NCBI GenBank assembly: GCA_037693485.1
Contig: CM075344.1
Coordinates: 92,415,001-92,479,000, forward strand
Direction of reading: 5' to 3'
Length of the DNA: 64,000 bases
DNA from: Kitagawia praeruptora
Taxonomy: Eukaryota > Streptophyta > Magnoliopsida > Apiales > Apiaceae
Positions 10,346 to 25,300 of the stretch are shown here, in pieces; the stretch's first letter is position 1; each line of letters opens with the position of its first letter. The notes beneath the pieces were generated by a model. The model saw only the letters and a list, made by a program, of their open reading frames with translations, made no database searches and was not told the DNA's origin. The position numbers and the translations under genes were made by a program.

Positions 10346-13300
10346 TCATAGGCATCTGCACCGAAATGTGCAAGAGTGGCTTCCAAACTGTGAAATAACA
10401 TCAACAATGCCTCCGTAACCAGCAACAGCAGTAACCTATGAAAGATGCATCTGTTCTATAATACCATAATTTTCAAAATGCAAGTATGCAACAATTTATT
10501 AACAGCAATACGAATTGTTTTCATAAAAACAAAACCTAAGAAAATAGTCTACACCGTCCATTTGGATATATTCACCCGACGTATTACATTATCAGCACAG
10601 AACTCTGATAATAGCAAATGAAATTGTCAGTACTGACAAATTTGTAGGTAATGCATTTTTATGTAAGACACATTGCCGTATATCCTTTTAATGTGTCAGA
10701 TAAAATCTTAAATCAGTTTGACATACTGGGGTAACTTAACGAGTTTTAGATGTTATCAATAACTAACAATAATTAGTTTTAGGGCCGTAGGTCTCCAAAG
10801 TGTCAGCCCTGACTAATGATAATACACATAATTTTACATTATTAAAAATAAATACGATTATTATCCAATTATTTTTCTAATACAAACATTACCGAGGTCC
10901 TTAAATTTGAAAACAAAATAAACGCATTCAGACCCCTCCTGTTAATGGTTCAAAATCGACCAAAATTTCAAAGTAATTAATTAAATGGTTGAGACCAAGA
11001 ATAAAAATATGTAAGTGCCAAAATGATGAGACTGGTTAAACTGAATGTGTTTATATAACAAGGACGGGGTGGAAAAAATGCCTATTTAAAATTTCACAAT
11101 AGCTCGGGGGAGACTTGTGCCAAATTAATACCATCTCCTCATGTCCTATTCGCCAACATTGCCATTTTATGGAAAATTCTGCACCCCCACAAGGATTTTA
11201 TTTAAACCTATAAACTTCGGACCCAAATAGTGTTTTTAAATTTGAGTTGATGCTATAAGTTAGTACCAGGATAGAATCACGCATGCCATAAGCATCAGTA
11301 AGTCACCACTGAATCATCGTGACTATTCATGCTCTTTTTTGCAGTGGTTCAGCGGGGGTGAAATACATTTACATGGGTAGCACTCCATAAAAAACACTCT
11401 TACATAAAGAACACAGAAGAACACCATCAAAACACTTTATTTTTCAAAAAAAAAAATTATTCGTTGAAATAAGAATCACAAAATTTAACAATTATGCTTA
11501 ATATATCGAATCTAACATAGAATCTCTCATCTAAATTTTAAAAATCAAATGTAACATAGAATCCAAATAGAATCTTATATATATTTTTGTAACAATGAAA
11601 TTATATGTAATCATGTCATATTTGATCCTAATGTTTTGTTAGATTCTATTTTTATTAATAAAAAAAATTTCTTGGTGTGAAAATTAGAATCTAAATGCAA
11701 AAAAACTTTCATGGTGTGAAAATTAGAATCTAAATGCAAGATTCTATGGTGTTCTTTATTGTTTTTAACATAAGAGTGTTCTTCATGGAGAAATGGCCTA
11801 TCTGTCAGTTAACTGCCCTTGTTCTCTATAACCTATAACTGTTTCTCTTTTGCAAATAAACTGAATATTTATATATTCTTTTGTAAATACTGAATACTTG
11901 TTTTTGTATATTCTGAGAAGGTACCAGAGTGGGTTTCAAATTTGTTAGAGAAGTCAGTGAGTTATCTCAGTAAAACTCAAGTTTCTCGAGGGGAATCGAG
12001 TCCAATTCTGTTTTGGTCCAGTATAGCCTATCAAATAGAATCCAATCAAGCCACAAATCCAATCAGTACCATTCAGGCCAACTAAATCTCAACCACGTGC
12101 CATACTGAGTGGTCGCGAGTTCAAGTCTTGGTATCCCCAAAATTCTCAATTACTGCAAGATAGGTCAATCCCACAATGGATCAACAATTCGAAAGTGGGC
12201 CTTTTGGACACTTAAGGTTATGCTCATGGGCTCCTACTGATCCACTCTTAACTCCAAGAAACGTATCTAATCTCAAACCCTCCCATGAGTGGGCCTGACA
12301 TGAAGCGCATAAGCGTCATTAGGCACCACTGCATCATGGTTGTTTCTATCTTGCAATAGTACAGCAGAAGTTATATATAAACAGTTCATGACATGGTTTC
12401 GCGGGTTCAATGTACTGAATTCGATAGTATACCGACCCCTGTTTCTCTCTAGCCTAAAACTCAAAACTGATCTCTTATTTATAACTTAAACCACTCTTAC
12501 ATATACAGATCATTTATATATTCTAAGATACACTACCCAAGCATATTTTAGTGGCACAAATTTACATGCCAGTCATCAGAAGGGGAAGCTGAAAGGATCA
12601 GCATCACTAAAGCTATTTATAAGTCTACAGAAGTTAATGCATCAGTTATTAGAGCAAACATACCCCTGATGGATGCAAGGAAGCAGAAAATACTGACTGA
12701 GGAAAGCACTGAATCTGTGAAAGAATAGCTCCATTCATGTCAAATCTGCTTACTAATGGTTCTGCTCCAACAGCTACAATCTAAGAATGAAGAATAAGCA
12801 TGCATCATTAATGGAAGAGAAAACCAATTTCCTGGGTAAAATTAGTAAGTTTCAAACATATAAGATTATCAATACACAGTGGACCAGTAGTTAAACTTAC
12901 AACTACCAACAATCTGATTTCAGAGTTTTAAGTGCTAGATTATATATTATACCACATTTTAAAATTTAAAGCAATTAGAATGAACATTACTTTAGGTAAG
13001 AAAACAACGAGAGGGAAATTTAAACAAGTACAGAACTGTAAATAACATAGATGAACCTACTTGATTATCGTCAAATAATATATCTTGGATTTTGGCAGTC
13101 ATTCTGGTCTGTGAAATGCGCTCACAAGCAGGTAGATTCCACAGCGACAAAGTCTGTCCACTACCACAAGCCTAGAAATAGGAATTAATTGAGATTTTAG
13201 TCGGAATCTAAGTTAGTAAATTACTCCATGCTCTAAAGATAGATGAAAAACAGGAAAGACATGAGACATCATTCAACTTTTTACAAATGTATTCTCAGGG

Positions 13301-16300
13301 TGTACAAGTATAAGGCATACCTATTCAACATACCACAACTAGCATCAATATTTTATTTCTTATAATAAACAAAATATTAATGATAGAGAGTAAATATTAG
13401 TGAAGAACTGAGAATTCAACAAGTTCTAAATAGTACATCATATTAATGTTTGCAAGAACTTTTCTTGAAGATTATGTTTATATACTTGATATGATGATAT
13501 CTATGTAACAGCAATCCATAAAAGCTAAGGAAATGGATCCAAAACCATTAGGGAAGGGTTAGCATGTCGCAAAAACATAGATTCTATGCTGACTAAACCA
13601 GTCTACTATTGAGCCAATAATTATTTGCTAGGTTAAAGAGAATATTATCATGTTACATCATAGTCAAATTAATATTGATGAGTTGTCGTGGTCATTCATC
13701 TATTATCAGTAGCATCATCATCAGATCCTTAGTGCACACAAAGTGTCCATAACATTTAGTGCTTTTCACGTACCAATATTTCATAGTTGAACAAATTAGA
13801 AACAGGTGATAAAAGGAAAATTCTGAGGAAAGAACATTTACGATCCTAGCAATGCCAGTGCGACATATGGGTTAATTATCAAACAGGTCACCTGCTAGAG
13901 CCAAATGAATCAAGTAGGTCACTAAATGCAATTTCGACTCATTTAAATTACCCATTTGGCAATTTGTATCAAGTAGGTCACTATTCCAGATTCCGGCGAT
14001 CCTATTCCAGATTCCGGCGACACGAAATTAGCACAGAAAAATTCACAAAAAATTTATATGCACCACCATGCCACAAACTACACATACAACACAACTAGAT
14101 ATCAACAAAAATATTCTACAATCAATTCCGTCCAAAAATATAAATTCCGACCACGACGAATCTGGAATGGGATCGCTGGAATCTGGACTAGTGACCTACT
14201 TGATACAAATTGCCAAATGAGTGATTTAAATGAGTCAAAAATGCATTTAGTGACCTATTTGATATATTTGGCTCCAGCGGGTGACCTGTTTGATAATTAA
14301 CCCGTGTGACATATAGAAGATTAGAAATGAAACGACTTTCTACATGAGGCCTTACCAACCAACTTTCACTCGCATCAAGAGCAATACAGCTGACACGTGG
14401 GTGGAACTCTTTCTGCTTCTTATCCTTCTCTTGATTAATCACACGAACACACTTTCCGGATTTGCAGTCTACATTAAACCACATAGCAAGACACAATAAC
14501 ATATAGTGCAACTGTCCAAGTAATGTAAAGTGTGAAGAAACAGACAATGGTAGGAACAATAATGCAAGACCACGTTAATATAATTTTCTTCCTGCCTGAT
14601 TGTTTTGAACTTAATAATTTACATACCCCATAGTCTTGCAGTACCATCCTCTGACCCAGTTATGATCTGAAAAAAAAAAATATTAGTACAAAAGACATAA
14701 AAACACATAAGTTACAATTACAAGGTTTAAGTTATTGAAGTACTATTAAGGACTTCGATTTTATCCCCACTTTCCAGAATAGACAATCCCATGTACTTGT
14801 ATTTTACGAAGAAATGTTGAAGGAAGTTGCGAAATAAAGATATTTTTTATTTTCTGAAACAGAATATTGGAAATGCATATATTTTCGAGTTCAGATTGTT
14901 TTTCATTATGTCAATACTTATTAACAGGTGGTTTCCCCATCAGCCACCCCTCACTGTAAATCTTAAGGACCTTGCTTTACATCTTCATGGGCAACATAAA
15001 TTAAGAATTGTCATGAATAACATATTCAGCAGAGGTAATCAATATAATAAGTTGATCGCATAGACGATAAACATTAATTAGAACATATCAATCATTACAA
15101 GACATGTCAACTTGCTCAAGTTGCCGAATGAGAGTAGAAATTCTACGCAAATTAATAGCTTGTAAATGAAGTGCAAAGCAGATTCTCCACATTTTTGTAA
15201 TTGGCAACCATAAACAGAAGTAATCACATAAATTGATTTCACAATGTGCAAGGGCGTGGGTGGGTGGTTACCAAAGGAAGTGAACTAGTCCTTTAATCAA
15301 CTACAACTCAGAATCGCAAAATATAAATTCAAAAAGTAATTTCAGAAACTTCACCTGATTCCCATAGTTACGGATGATAACGGAATGCAAGTAGTCTGAA
15401 TGGCCCTTAAAAACTGTCTTGATCTCACTTTTCTCCTAAAATTTAATGATACATATATCAGCCTAGAAGCATAATGATAGCGTAAAGGGGTTGCTTGCTT
15501 GGATATAAAACTTTCTTATAGTGAACTACAAAGTTTTTAGAAACACTGGAGGGGACAAAGATTGACAAGGAATGTAAGAGCATAAAAGCAAAATCATTGA
15601 TATAAAAGCAACTCAGAATTTCTGTTTTAGTTGTTACATATAGCATAAGAACAGACCACAATGAATGTGTAAACATATTCACCTTCGGACATACATACCA
15701 CATCCCAGCAATATACACAAGAGTCACCAGCAGCAACATAAATACATCCACCCTATAGTTGTGATAAAAGATATTAGGTCTCGCAAAAAAAATTGGAAGG
15801 AAGATAGAAATACTTATACAACACTGAAGCATAAATAATCTCAAATATGATCAAGCCAGCCATTGTGTTTCCACTATGCATCTTGGTATTCTATTTAAAA
15901 ATAAACTTGTAGTGTGTATGTACCCATGTATCCGTTTCTTCCACAGTAAGATGATGTAAAGAGACTCTACAAAAAACATCTAAACCTTAGACAAGAAAGG
16001 TGGCCGGTTTGCCAAAATAATTAAGCTTCAGTCTCCTAGCGATAGGGATATGCTTTTATCTGGGTGACAGAATTCTTCCCACAAAGACTGTTTTTACAAC
16101 ATTTACGACTTAAAATAATACAAAAGTACGATTACCCATTGTCATAAATTTATGATTTAAGTTACAAATCAACAGGATTGAAAGTGTCAAAATTGTGGAT
16201 GGTGTTCAATGTGCTAAAAAGGTAAATTTAGAATTGTGGATTGGGTTAAGAACATCTCAATCAGTAGTTCCATAACCAATTTCTATTACTAAACATATAA

Positions 16301-19300
16301 GAAAACTGTGACGAGGGCGACCATCGTAAGCATCAAATCACGGAGAGAAGTATCTGCCAAAATATACTAGCAGCAGCCCTGAAAACCCTCCATGATTTGA
16401 ATATATTAGAATCTCCTTCAGGCAATTTTTTAGCACATCTCACTCAAAAAAACAGAAATGAAGACAAGCACAAAAACCTGATCATCAACAGCAATGGCAT
16501 TGTTTTCTGGTATAGGGGAGAGAGAATTCCAAGGACCTCTGAGAAAAAAGAAAAAAACAAACATTAAGTGCAAGGTCACTACAGCAAACTATAACAAATA
16601 TAATAAAGATTAAGAGTGCACATAGACCTGGGATGAAATTTCTTTACATGTCTACTGTTAGATGTGTTGACTTTAGATTTTATTCAATAAATAAATCCAG
16701 GTTGATGATAATAGCACAAGATATCTCCAAATCAATTGCTTCGGGTGTTTTTAGTGATGACATTGTTTTCCGCGAGAAAATCAGGGAGTATGGGGCTGTT
16801 TTGAAACTTTCTGGGAGGCCGGGGTCTTATTTTTAAATTTAAGGACGGACCGGGACTATGTTGTAGGTTTCAAAAAATTTCAGAACCTGGTCTGTAATTT
16901 ACTTAAGATCTGGACAGAGGCTGCAGCCTTCAGGCTGCTGGTGGCAGGTCAGGCAAGATACGGCTAATGGTGGCGGCTGATGTCGACTGATGGTGGCTGC
17001 TTTTAGCTGGATGTTGGCTGTTGGTGGTTTATGGTGTTGGGGTGGAGGAACGGTGGCTCTTGATACCACTTGATGTAGGACAAGGGTGGAAAAAGGGTAA
17101 AAATAAGGGATAAAACACCTATCTCCGCAAAGAATCGGAAGAAACCCCAAAAATCCGCAGGTTTTAATTCACATCCTTCATCTCTTTAATAATGAAATAT
17201 TACGATAGCACAGATAAACTATTACTTGAAAGCCACTTAATTTCATGAAACAAAACAATTATATATATGTCCTACCATAATTAATTAATTGTTTTACAAA
17301 CAAATCCTTTTCTTATTCTTCTACTAAATCTATAATGTTCCTGATAGATAACATAACTATTAATTACAAACATATATATATAAATAACAATATAGAACAA
17401 TTAACAACTAATTTAATTGTTTTAAGCTCCACATCAATTATAAAGAGGAATGGCATGCATAGCAATTGGCAAGTAACACTCCCAATATCGTTGGTCTGTC
17501 AACTCAAATACCACATCGAAGGTTCAAGGAAGAATTCACTCCAATACAGGAGCCCAGTTAACTCCAAAATTCCATTGGTACGAAGCTTTTTGGAATATGC
17601 CCAAAAAAAATGTGTGGTTTGGCCCAAAACAGACAACAAAATCATATTAATGTGAAGGTTATAAGGGTACATTTGTGGCCCAACAAGTGTATGAAAGCCC
17701 TTTTCAAAGGTGCGGGAAAAAAAATCTGGGGTAGTAGACCCTTAGCAATTGTGGCCCGCGATTGGACATCTAAGTGGAGCCCTGTGTCAAAAGTTTTCAT
17801 GCAAATGTGGTGATTACTCGTAAGACGTTGTTACGATAGTTAAATAACGGTGGGACAAGATGATCAGGCATATTTAATAAATATTGCAGGAGGTAAGACC
17901 ATAGTTACAAGGGACGGGATTCGAATCGAAACGGGATACGAAAACGGATACGTGGAAGGTTACATTAGGTGAATCCGGAACTACGGAACGTTTGGGTACG
18001 ATGGAACGTTTGGGTACGATGGAACGTAGGGGTACGATAAACCTTTATTTTACAAAATAATTTTATAATTAATGTTTTGATTTTAATTGATATTTTATAT
18101 TATTAATGGAAATAAACAGTAATTTTAAAAATAAATTTAAATGGTACAACAATTTTAATATAAAAATCAAAAGGTTTTAAATTCATTTTATAACTAACTT
18201 TTTTGAAAATAACTTTTGTACAATTATGAATTACTTTGGTCAAACTATGAAGAGGATTCAAATAAAATAATCTAAAATATGGACAATACACATCGGGGAT
18301 TTCAATTACATTTATACATACAATTGTTTTCCTTTAACGGATATCGAGGCATCGTCTTCTTCCTTTTCTTCTTTTATCTCTCTCTTGTATCTCTACAAGA
18401 TGCATCTTCTCGATCTTTCACAATCTTTCCTTCCTTTCTATCACAATTCAAGTCTGCTTTTCTTCTTTTTCTTCATTTTTCTTGGGTTTTTTTCTTAAAC
18501 ACCTGTGTCACAACCGGTCGCCGGATGTAACGAACTGGTCGCGAATCCTAGCGATCTGGGTCGGAATCGACCCGTGTTCCGGGTCGAACGAACTGGTTCG
18601 GGATTCTCTGCCACGTCCCGCGTTCCTCGTAACTATGGGTAAGACTTTATTGATTTGAGGCGGGGATTGTTGGTTTGAGGAGAAGGATAACCCAAGTTCT
18701 ACATCGGGATAGGATAATTCGGCACATTTAATAAAAATCGCATGAGGTAAGATCATAAGCTTTGTGGTTACTGATTTGAGGTGGGGACTGTTGGTTTGAG
18801 GGGAAGGATAACCCAAGTCCTACATCGATATTTCACAAAGAATTTATTTTTGTATATAAGACCCCCACTTAACTTTATAAGGCCTTTTGGTAGATGTCCA
18901 AAAACAAATTCGTACAAACTTAGTCTAAAGCAGAAATTATCATACAAATGCGGAGTTAAGATATGTTTGTAGCACAACCATTACAATATAGGAAAACCAA
19001 ATAATACGACTTTCTGGAAACTTTTTAACATATCTAAGCTAAATGTCACACCTGAATATAGACTATGCAGTTTGAGTACGTGAAAGTACCACGCTTTTCA
19101 AGTTCTATCCACATGGTTTATACATACAAGGAATATGTTTACAGAAGTCAACACAATAGGTATTGTTAGATTATGATTCAATGGACTGGACTAGATCACG
19201 ATTTGATGCTGACATCATCAGGATTACAGAAGCATCAATATCAGGATCGTTAATATCATGATTGTTTGAAGATTTGTGTTAGTCCAGAGATCAAGGAAGA

Positions 19301-22300
19301 TTGATTTATCGATTCCTATTTTATAGGATTGTAGCTATTAGTTAGGATATGTATTGCAAACAGTGCTAAGTGATTTGGCATATCTTGTAATTGATAGGGT
19401 AGCTGTGTGTGAGGTATATAAACACAGTTTAGGTTTTACTTATTAGTAATCGCTTACACGAGTATTATTGTAACGTAGCAACTCTCAAGAACATGAGAGA
19501 GTTTTGTAACAGTTTTAATCAGTAATCAAAAAAGTTGTTATTATTCATACTTGTGTTAATATTATTGTTAAAGTCGAAAATTTTATACAATTGTATTCAA
19601 TCCCCCTTCTACAGTTGTAGTTTACTGGGCAACAATTGGTATCAGAGCTAACTGATTTATTTTAATTAGTAACGATCTAAGATGTCGACAAGCAAGTATG
19701 AAAGCATAAAAATTCCCATCCTCAAAAAGTCTGAGTATCCTACATGGAGGGTAAAGATGGTGATGTACCTGGAAGCTACAGATCCTGATTATCTTGATAG
19801 GATCTACGATGGACCTTATATCCCTAAGAAACTGGTTCCTTTAACAGAAACTGGTTCTTTTAACAGAAACTGTACCTGAACACTATGTCCAGAAGGTAAA
19901 GAAGGAATGGACTCCAAAAGAAAAAGCTGAAGTACTCAACAATGCTAAGGTAAAAAATATCTTGCATAATAGTCTTGATGCTGTCATGTCAAATAGAGTG
20001 ATAGCATGCAAATCTGCTAAGGAGACTTGGGATACTTTAGAGACTCAATGCCAAGGCACAAAATCTATCAAGAGAAATAGAAGGGCTCTACTGATTCAAG
20101 AGTGGGAAAGAGTATGAAGCTGAGGATTCAAACACCAAGTTTCTGAGAGCTTTACCTGAGGAATGGGATACACAAACTTCTATCATAAGACATCAGTATG
20201 ATCTGGACACTGTGTCTCTTGATAAAGTTTATGGGATGCTGAGAACTCATGATCTTGAAGTTCAACCGAAGTTCAACAGATGAGGAACAAGAAAAGTGTC
20301 GAGGCAAAGTCTGTTGCCTTGAATGTGAAAACAAAATCAAATGGAAAAGCTATGGAGGTTTCAAGAAGAAAGGCAAATGCTATTGAGTAAGATCCCGACT
20401 CATCATCAGATGCTGATGTCAATCCTGATACTGATACTGATGGTGACTCTACTTATTCTGACATGATGGAAATGGTTGCTATGATAGTCAAAGGCTTCAA
20501 AAAGATGAAGTATAGAAAGGCTAGGAGGCAAGACAACTTTCTAGAAAAAAATCTCCAATGCTGATAAAGACATGTACAAGAAGAATGAAAGCAAAGGTAC
20601 AAGTTTGACAAGACAACTGTGATGGAATGGGTCACTTTGCTACTGAGTGCAAAAAGGCCAAAGTCAAAACTCTTATCTCATCAAACAAGGATTGGATCTG
20701 AAGAAGAAGAAGAGATAAACTATGCATTGATGGCCAATAATGATGAGGTTGCTGCTTCTGACAATAAGGTACCTGAAACTGTTTTTTGATTTTGATACTG
20801 ATAGTGTTTTTGAGTTAAGGTCATTTCTGAAATCTTTGCATCTTAGCTTTAAAAGTCAATCTCTTAAAAATGTTAGGATTTTATCTAAAACGTCATAAGT
20901 CAAGAAAAGAAATGATCATCTAGAAGATGAGTTACTTTTTATGCAAGAAGTACAGAAAGAATGTGATAATGCTAGGCACATGAAACTAGAAATGGAATTT
21001 AAAGGTTGAATATGTTAATGAGAAACTAAGAACCTGGACTGACTCTGGAAAGAAATTTCATGAAATCAATACTAATAAAAATTGGAAATAATGTATAGGG
21101 TACAAGCCAGAAAATGACAAGAAATTGAAATAGAAAGTTGTCAATGAGACAACAAATTCAAAGATCTACAGACATGTTATAGACAAAACCAAATCAGATA
21201 TTAAACCTGTTAATTTTATGTATAGTAAAAATCCCAGTTCAACTACTGCAAAGGGATCTACTTCTATAAAACACAATTCAAAGTCTGAGTCTAAACCTGT
21301 CAAAGTCATTAGCTCTAAGAATGTAAGTCTAATGTCCAAGAAACAACTGAGAGACAAACTCTGTGAAATCACAAACAAAGGACATCTGCTGCTAAAAGAA
21401 ACAGGAATGGTAAAGTTGGAATAAATAAAGAGAATAATTACAAGTATATTTCAAATGCACCAAGAAAAGCATGTTAATTGTGGTAACTCTAATCATCTTG
21501 CTATTGATTGCAGGAAGAGTAAGAGAAGGTTCCTGTTATTCCTAAGTTTGATGATATTAGGAACAGAATCCTTGTTCTTCTTGTTCTCATTGTGCCAGTA
21601 GATGGCATTCTATTTATACTTGTGTAAATACCATAATTTGTATTACAATAATTATGAGCCTTTGCCCAAATTCAATAAAAGTGACTTGGGTCATAATGTG
21701 AGTAATGATGAGATCACTTTAAAAGAACAGAGAGATTTAGGATCTTATACAATTGTAGAAGATGAAGCAAGAACTCCATTTTGATGAGATTTAGGATCTT
21801 TTTGAGAAAATCTTATACAATTGTATTCAACCCCCCTTCTACAATTGTAGCTTACCGGCAACATCCACAGCATCACAATATGACAAATGACAGATTTTTT
21901 AACAATAGCTTCAATATCGACTCTTATCCCAAATAACACAACAAGCACCCGTTAAATTAATTTAGAATTAAATTATAATTACGATGGCTATTTCATGTTT
22001 TTGCATGTCCATTTAAATTATATTGAATTTTATTAAACATGTTGATTTAAGCTTAAAGATATAAACTTTTTTTAAATGAGTCATGTCTGGTCTGTGTCAA
22101 TAGACTTCACTAGTAAATTCTATTGACAATCAAGCCGTGTCCGCTATCGCCAATTAGCCACTTAGCCACTTAGTGTAATGCTTGACAAATTTGAAGAACA
22201 ATGAATACATCAAATAAAGTACTTCACAAAAAAAATACACCAAATAAAGATAATGAAAGATAAATTAGGGTGAATCATCCACGAAAGTGTCACTAGCCAT

Positions 22301-25300
22301 CGGGTTTCCAAACTGCGAGAGAGAAATTTTGATGACCTATACGCAACGAGAGGCTCAATTCAATAATATTTGAATAATCAAGTCTAATTTGTATCATGGG
22401 GGCTAGGGTTAAAACTAGGGTTTTGGGATACCTTTCCACTAACATTTCACATGCAAGAAAATAAAAATATATTATTTCAATATCAATAATAATAGCCTAC
22501 TGAATTCGGTAATTTCTATATATAATAGAACTCCATCAATCTTTATTCTTTCCTAATCAAAAGCAAATCCTACAAGACAAACTTTACTATGATGAGTCTC
22601 TAAAAGATAATTTTATCTATTATACATATAGATTCTAGAGTCTTCTAAACAGTGACCATCCAAAGCCTTCTATATTGCTCCCATATTGTATTTTTGGCTT
22701 TCTTATGGGCTATCATGCATCAATTCTCCTTTGTTGAACTTGATTTCATCTATATTTAAAACAAAACAAAACGAAGACCATATAGTACCAAAGATTGACG
22801 CATGATGGCACATGAGAGCGAACACAAGTAAGAGTATAAATGGCACCTCTTTTGACAACTGAGTAAGTGTTGGGATGAATAGCACCATGTGCATCACGAT
22901 CGAAAAGCTATGGACGTCCCCAAATAATGTTGGCGAAGTTTGACTTGCAAGACATCACACATAAGTGTCTTTAAACTTCCCCACTGAAAATGTCACCATA
23001 CATCGTTCGCAAACTCGTGACTTCATGTATTATCAATCCATGTTATGTCATAGGCTCAGGATGAGGCTCCACCTTCAAATCCAATGGTGACATTTTCAGT
23101 AGTTTTATAGACAAAGTTATGTGTGATGTCTTGCACGTCAAACTCCGCCAACATTTTTTAGGGGACGACCATAGCTTTTCGATCGTGATGCACATCGTGC
23201 TACTCATCCTAACACTTATTCAGTTGTCAAAAAGGTGCCACTTATGCTCTTACTTGTGTTCGCTCTCATTTGCCATCATTCGTGCAACTACCAATATCAA
23301 TAATCACAACGCAATTTTCACCAAAACATAAATATCCATGTGATGTGCTCAAACAACTTCAAAGTTGTCGCTAAGTGTCATGACCACAAAGCTCCAAGCA
23401 AGATTTCCAACTCATCACTCGCGCTTTATTCCTCGTCAATCGTCTCGTTATAACTATCGGAAGGGTATTTTTCCTCCTTCTCAACAATTGCTACTCTATT
23501 ACCTGGATTTGGGTGTTTTTAGAGGACACTCAAAATATTTATGACAAGCACTTGAGATCCTTATTAGTTTGAATTTTGTTGTACAAATTCTATAGTAGGG
23601 GCAAAAATCATCCGTGATTAACACAAGACAACGAGCCAAGTGACTTATAAATCGAGACAAGATTTTCCTAGGCTTCTCAATGGGGAGGGGGAAGTGTTAT
23701 GGTTTGATTGCATTTTCAGTGTATTTTGTATGTTTTTGGTATTTTCTGGTTTATAAGTGCAAAAAATGTAAGATAACAGGTGGAATCAAAGATTATAGCA
23801 GAGAATAGATAGAAATCAAAAGAGAAATCAGAAGAGAAACAGAGAGATACAGAGCAGAAATGACATAGAGACAGAGTTTAGAGAGAGATTTGAGTTAGAA
23901 ACCCTAGTGAGAGAAAGTAGTTATAGAGAGAGAGAGAAGATTGGTGGAAACAGATTCCAATTCATACATCACATACTCCAATACACAGAACCATTACAAG
24001 TATTTATAGACATTAACTAATATGTAACTAACTAGACCAACATGAAGTTCCTGGACTACCCCTACTACCTTTACTACGAGGGGTGAGCAAAACCGAACTG
24101 GAACCGAAAAACTGAATTGAACCATACAATTTTAGTTCAGTTCGATCCAAATTTTTTCTTTTTTGTCGGTTTAGTACTTCTAGTTTGGACTGAAATTTAT
24201 TTCGGTTCGATTCGGTTCTCACATAAATAATTCCGGTTAGAACCGAACCGACCGAATTATATACATAAAATTATTCATATTTATATTAATATTTATAATA
24301 ATAATAATATATATATAATAAATAACGCAATATATCAAATATGTATAGTGGATGTTTGGACTGCCCGTCAACACTAAACACCCACATAACTCTTATTTCA
24401 CATTTCATAAACCCAATCCCAATTACTCAAATCTATCATCTAAGCATCTAACATTCTAAGAGAATCAAAGATTCAAACTTCGGGCTTCTGACTTGGATTC
24501 CAATTTATAAAAGTACAGCCATAAAAACAAAATACAAGGAGATCCTAAAAAACTATCCCTAGGTCCTTGTAACCTTGTCCATTGTGTTTCTACCATAACC
24601 CAATGTTAAGATATAGGCAGGGACGCAGGGCCAAGACAAAAAAATAACCTCAATTGCATGGCCTAAATTCAAAATTCAAAAATTTCGATTTTTATGGATC
24701 GAACCGAACCGACCAAATTATTTTGGTTCGGGTCTTGTTCGGTCCCTAAAATTTATTTTAGGTCCTTACAATCCTTCCACCATAAAAACCACCATGTCCT
24801 CATGGTGGATCTTGCACTTCTTCACTTCCCTCCACTTGTCCTTGCATCTTGGATAATGATTCAAGTAACATGTCTTGCAACATGTGATGAACTTTTAAAA
24901 TTCCAGCAGAAACAGCAAGTTGAACACGAACTTAAATCTCCTCATGGATCAAATATGCATATTGCAACACTTTTCCTTAAGGCTTCATGAGATTCAGGTC
25001 TCGTTGACTTATGCACACATAGTTTCCTTGATGAGCAGACAGCAAGCAAGCTTAAGTGTGAATTAGTGAAGACAAATCCTATGAAGGTTCAGGTGGCCAA
25101 TGGGAATCATCTAATCAGTCAGTTTGAATGTGCTGATTTCACCTAGAAAGTGGGAGATATTGAGTTTCAAACAGCAGTGATAACTTTACCCATGGGAGGC
25201 TATGATCTGGTCCTTGGAGTGGATTGGCTAGGATCACTGGGACTGGTTACCTTTGATTATAAAAACCTAACACTGCAATTTAAGAAAAAAGACAAACTAG

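Larger units (their letters stand above)
1..24191 (+). repeat. Copy A of a near-identical long direct duplication
   Basis: The whole stretch recurs at 39427-64000 in the same orientation. The coordinate offset is 39426 at the start, 39425 after a poly-A length change near 7490, 39429 after a TAAG unit gained in copy B near 11011, 39425 after 4 bp lost in copy B near 21374, 39447 after 22 bp missing from copy A at 21565, and 39809 after a hAT insertion in copy B. Substitutions I noticed are at 97, 99, 2470, 3105, 7095 and 10451. The match already runs at base 1, so the left edge is not visible. Features listed for copy A hold for copy B unless a difference is stated. Confidence 0.97.

Noticed and set aside
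10237..10425. 62-codon minus-strand ORF near the 3' end of THO6 (also 49662-49850)
   Set aside because: It overlaps exon 12 in a different frame; the THO6 frame is supported by homology and splice phase.
12105..12135. tRNA or SINE B-box (GAGTTCAAGTC) in intron 11
   Set aside because: No matching A box at the right distance, no cloverleaf and no A-tail.
14058..14300. 80-codon plus-strand ORF (also 53487-53729)
   Set aside because: It lies wholly inside the intron 9 MITE and runs into its inverted arm; no domain.
15458..15844. 128-codon minus-strand hydrophobic ORF (also 54887-55273)
   Set aside because: It spans intron 6 and exon 6 of THO6 in another frame; the membrane-like look comes from AT-rich intron sequence.
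18508..18816. 102-codon minus-strand ORF across the hAT end (also 57937-58245)
   Set aside because: It crosses the element boundary and the 121-bp repeats; no domain and no conserved start.
23681..23700. Polypurine tract GGGGAGGGGGAAG followed by TG as a plus-strand 3' LTR start
   Set aside because: TATA and leader orientation show that the LTR at 23695-24070 reads on the minus strand; the purine run is probably coincidental.
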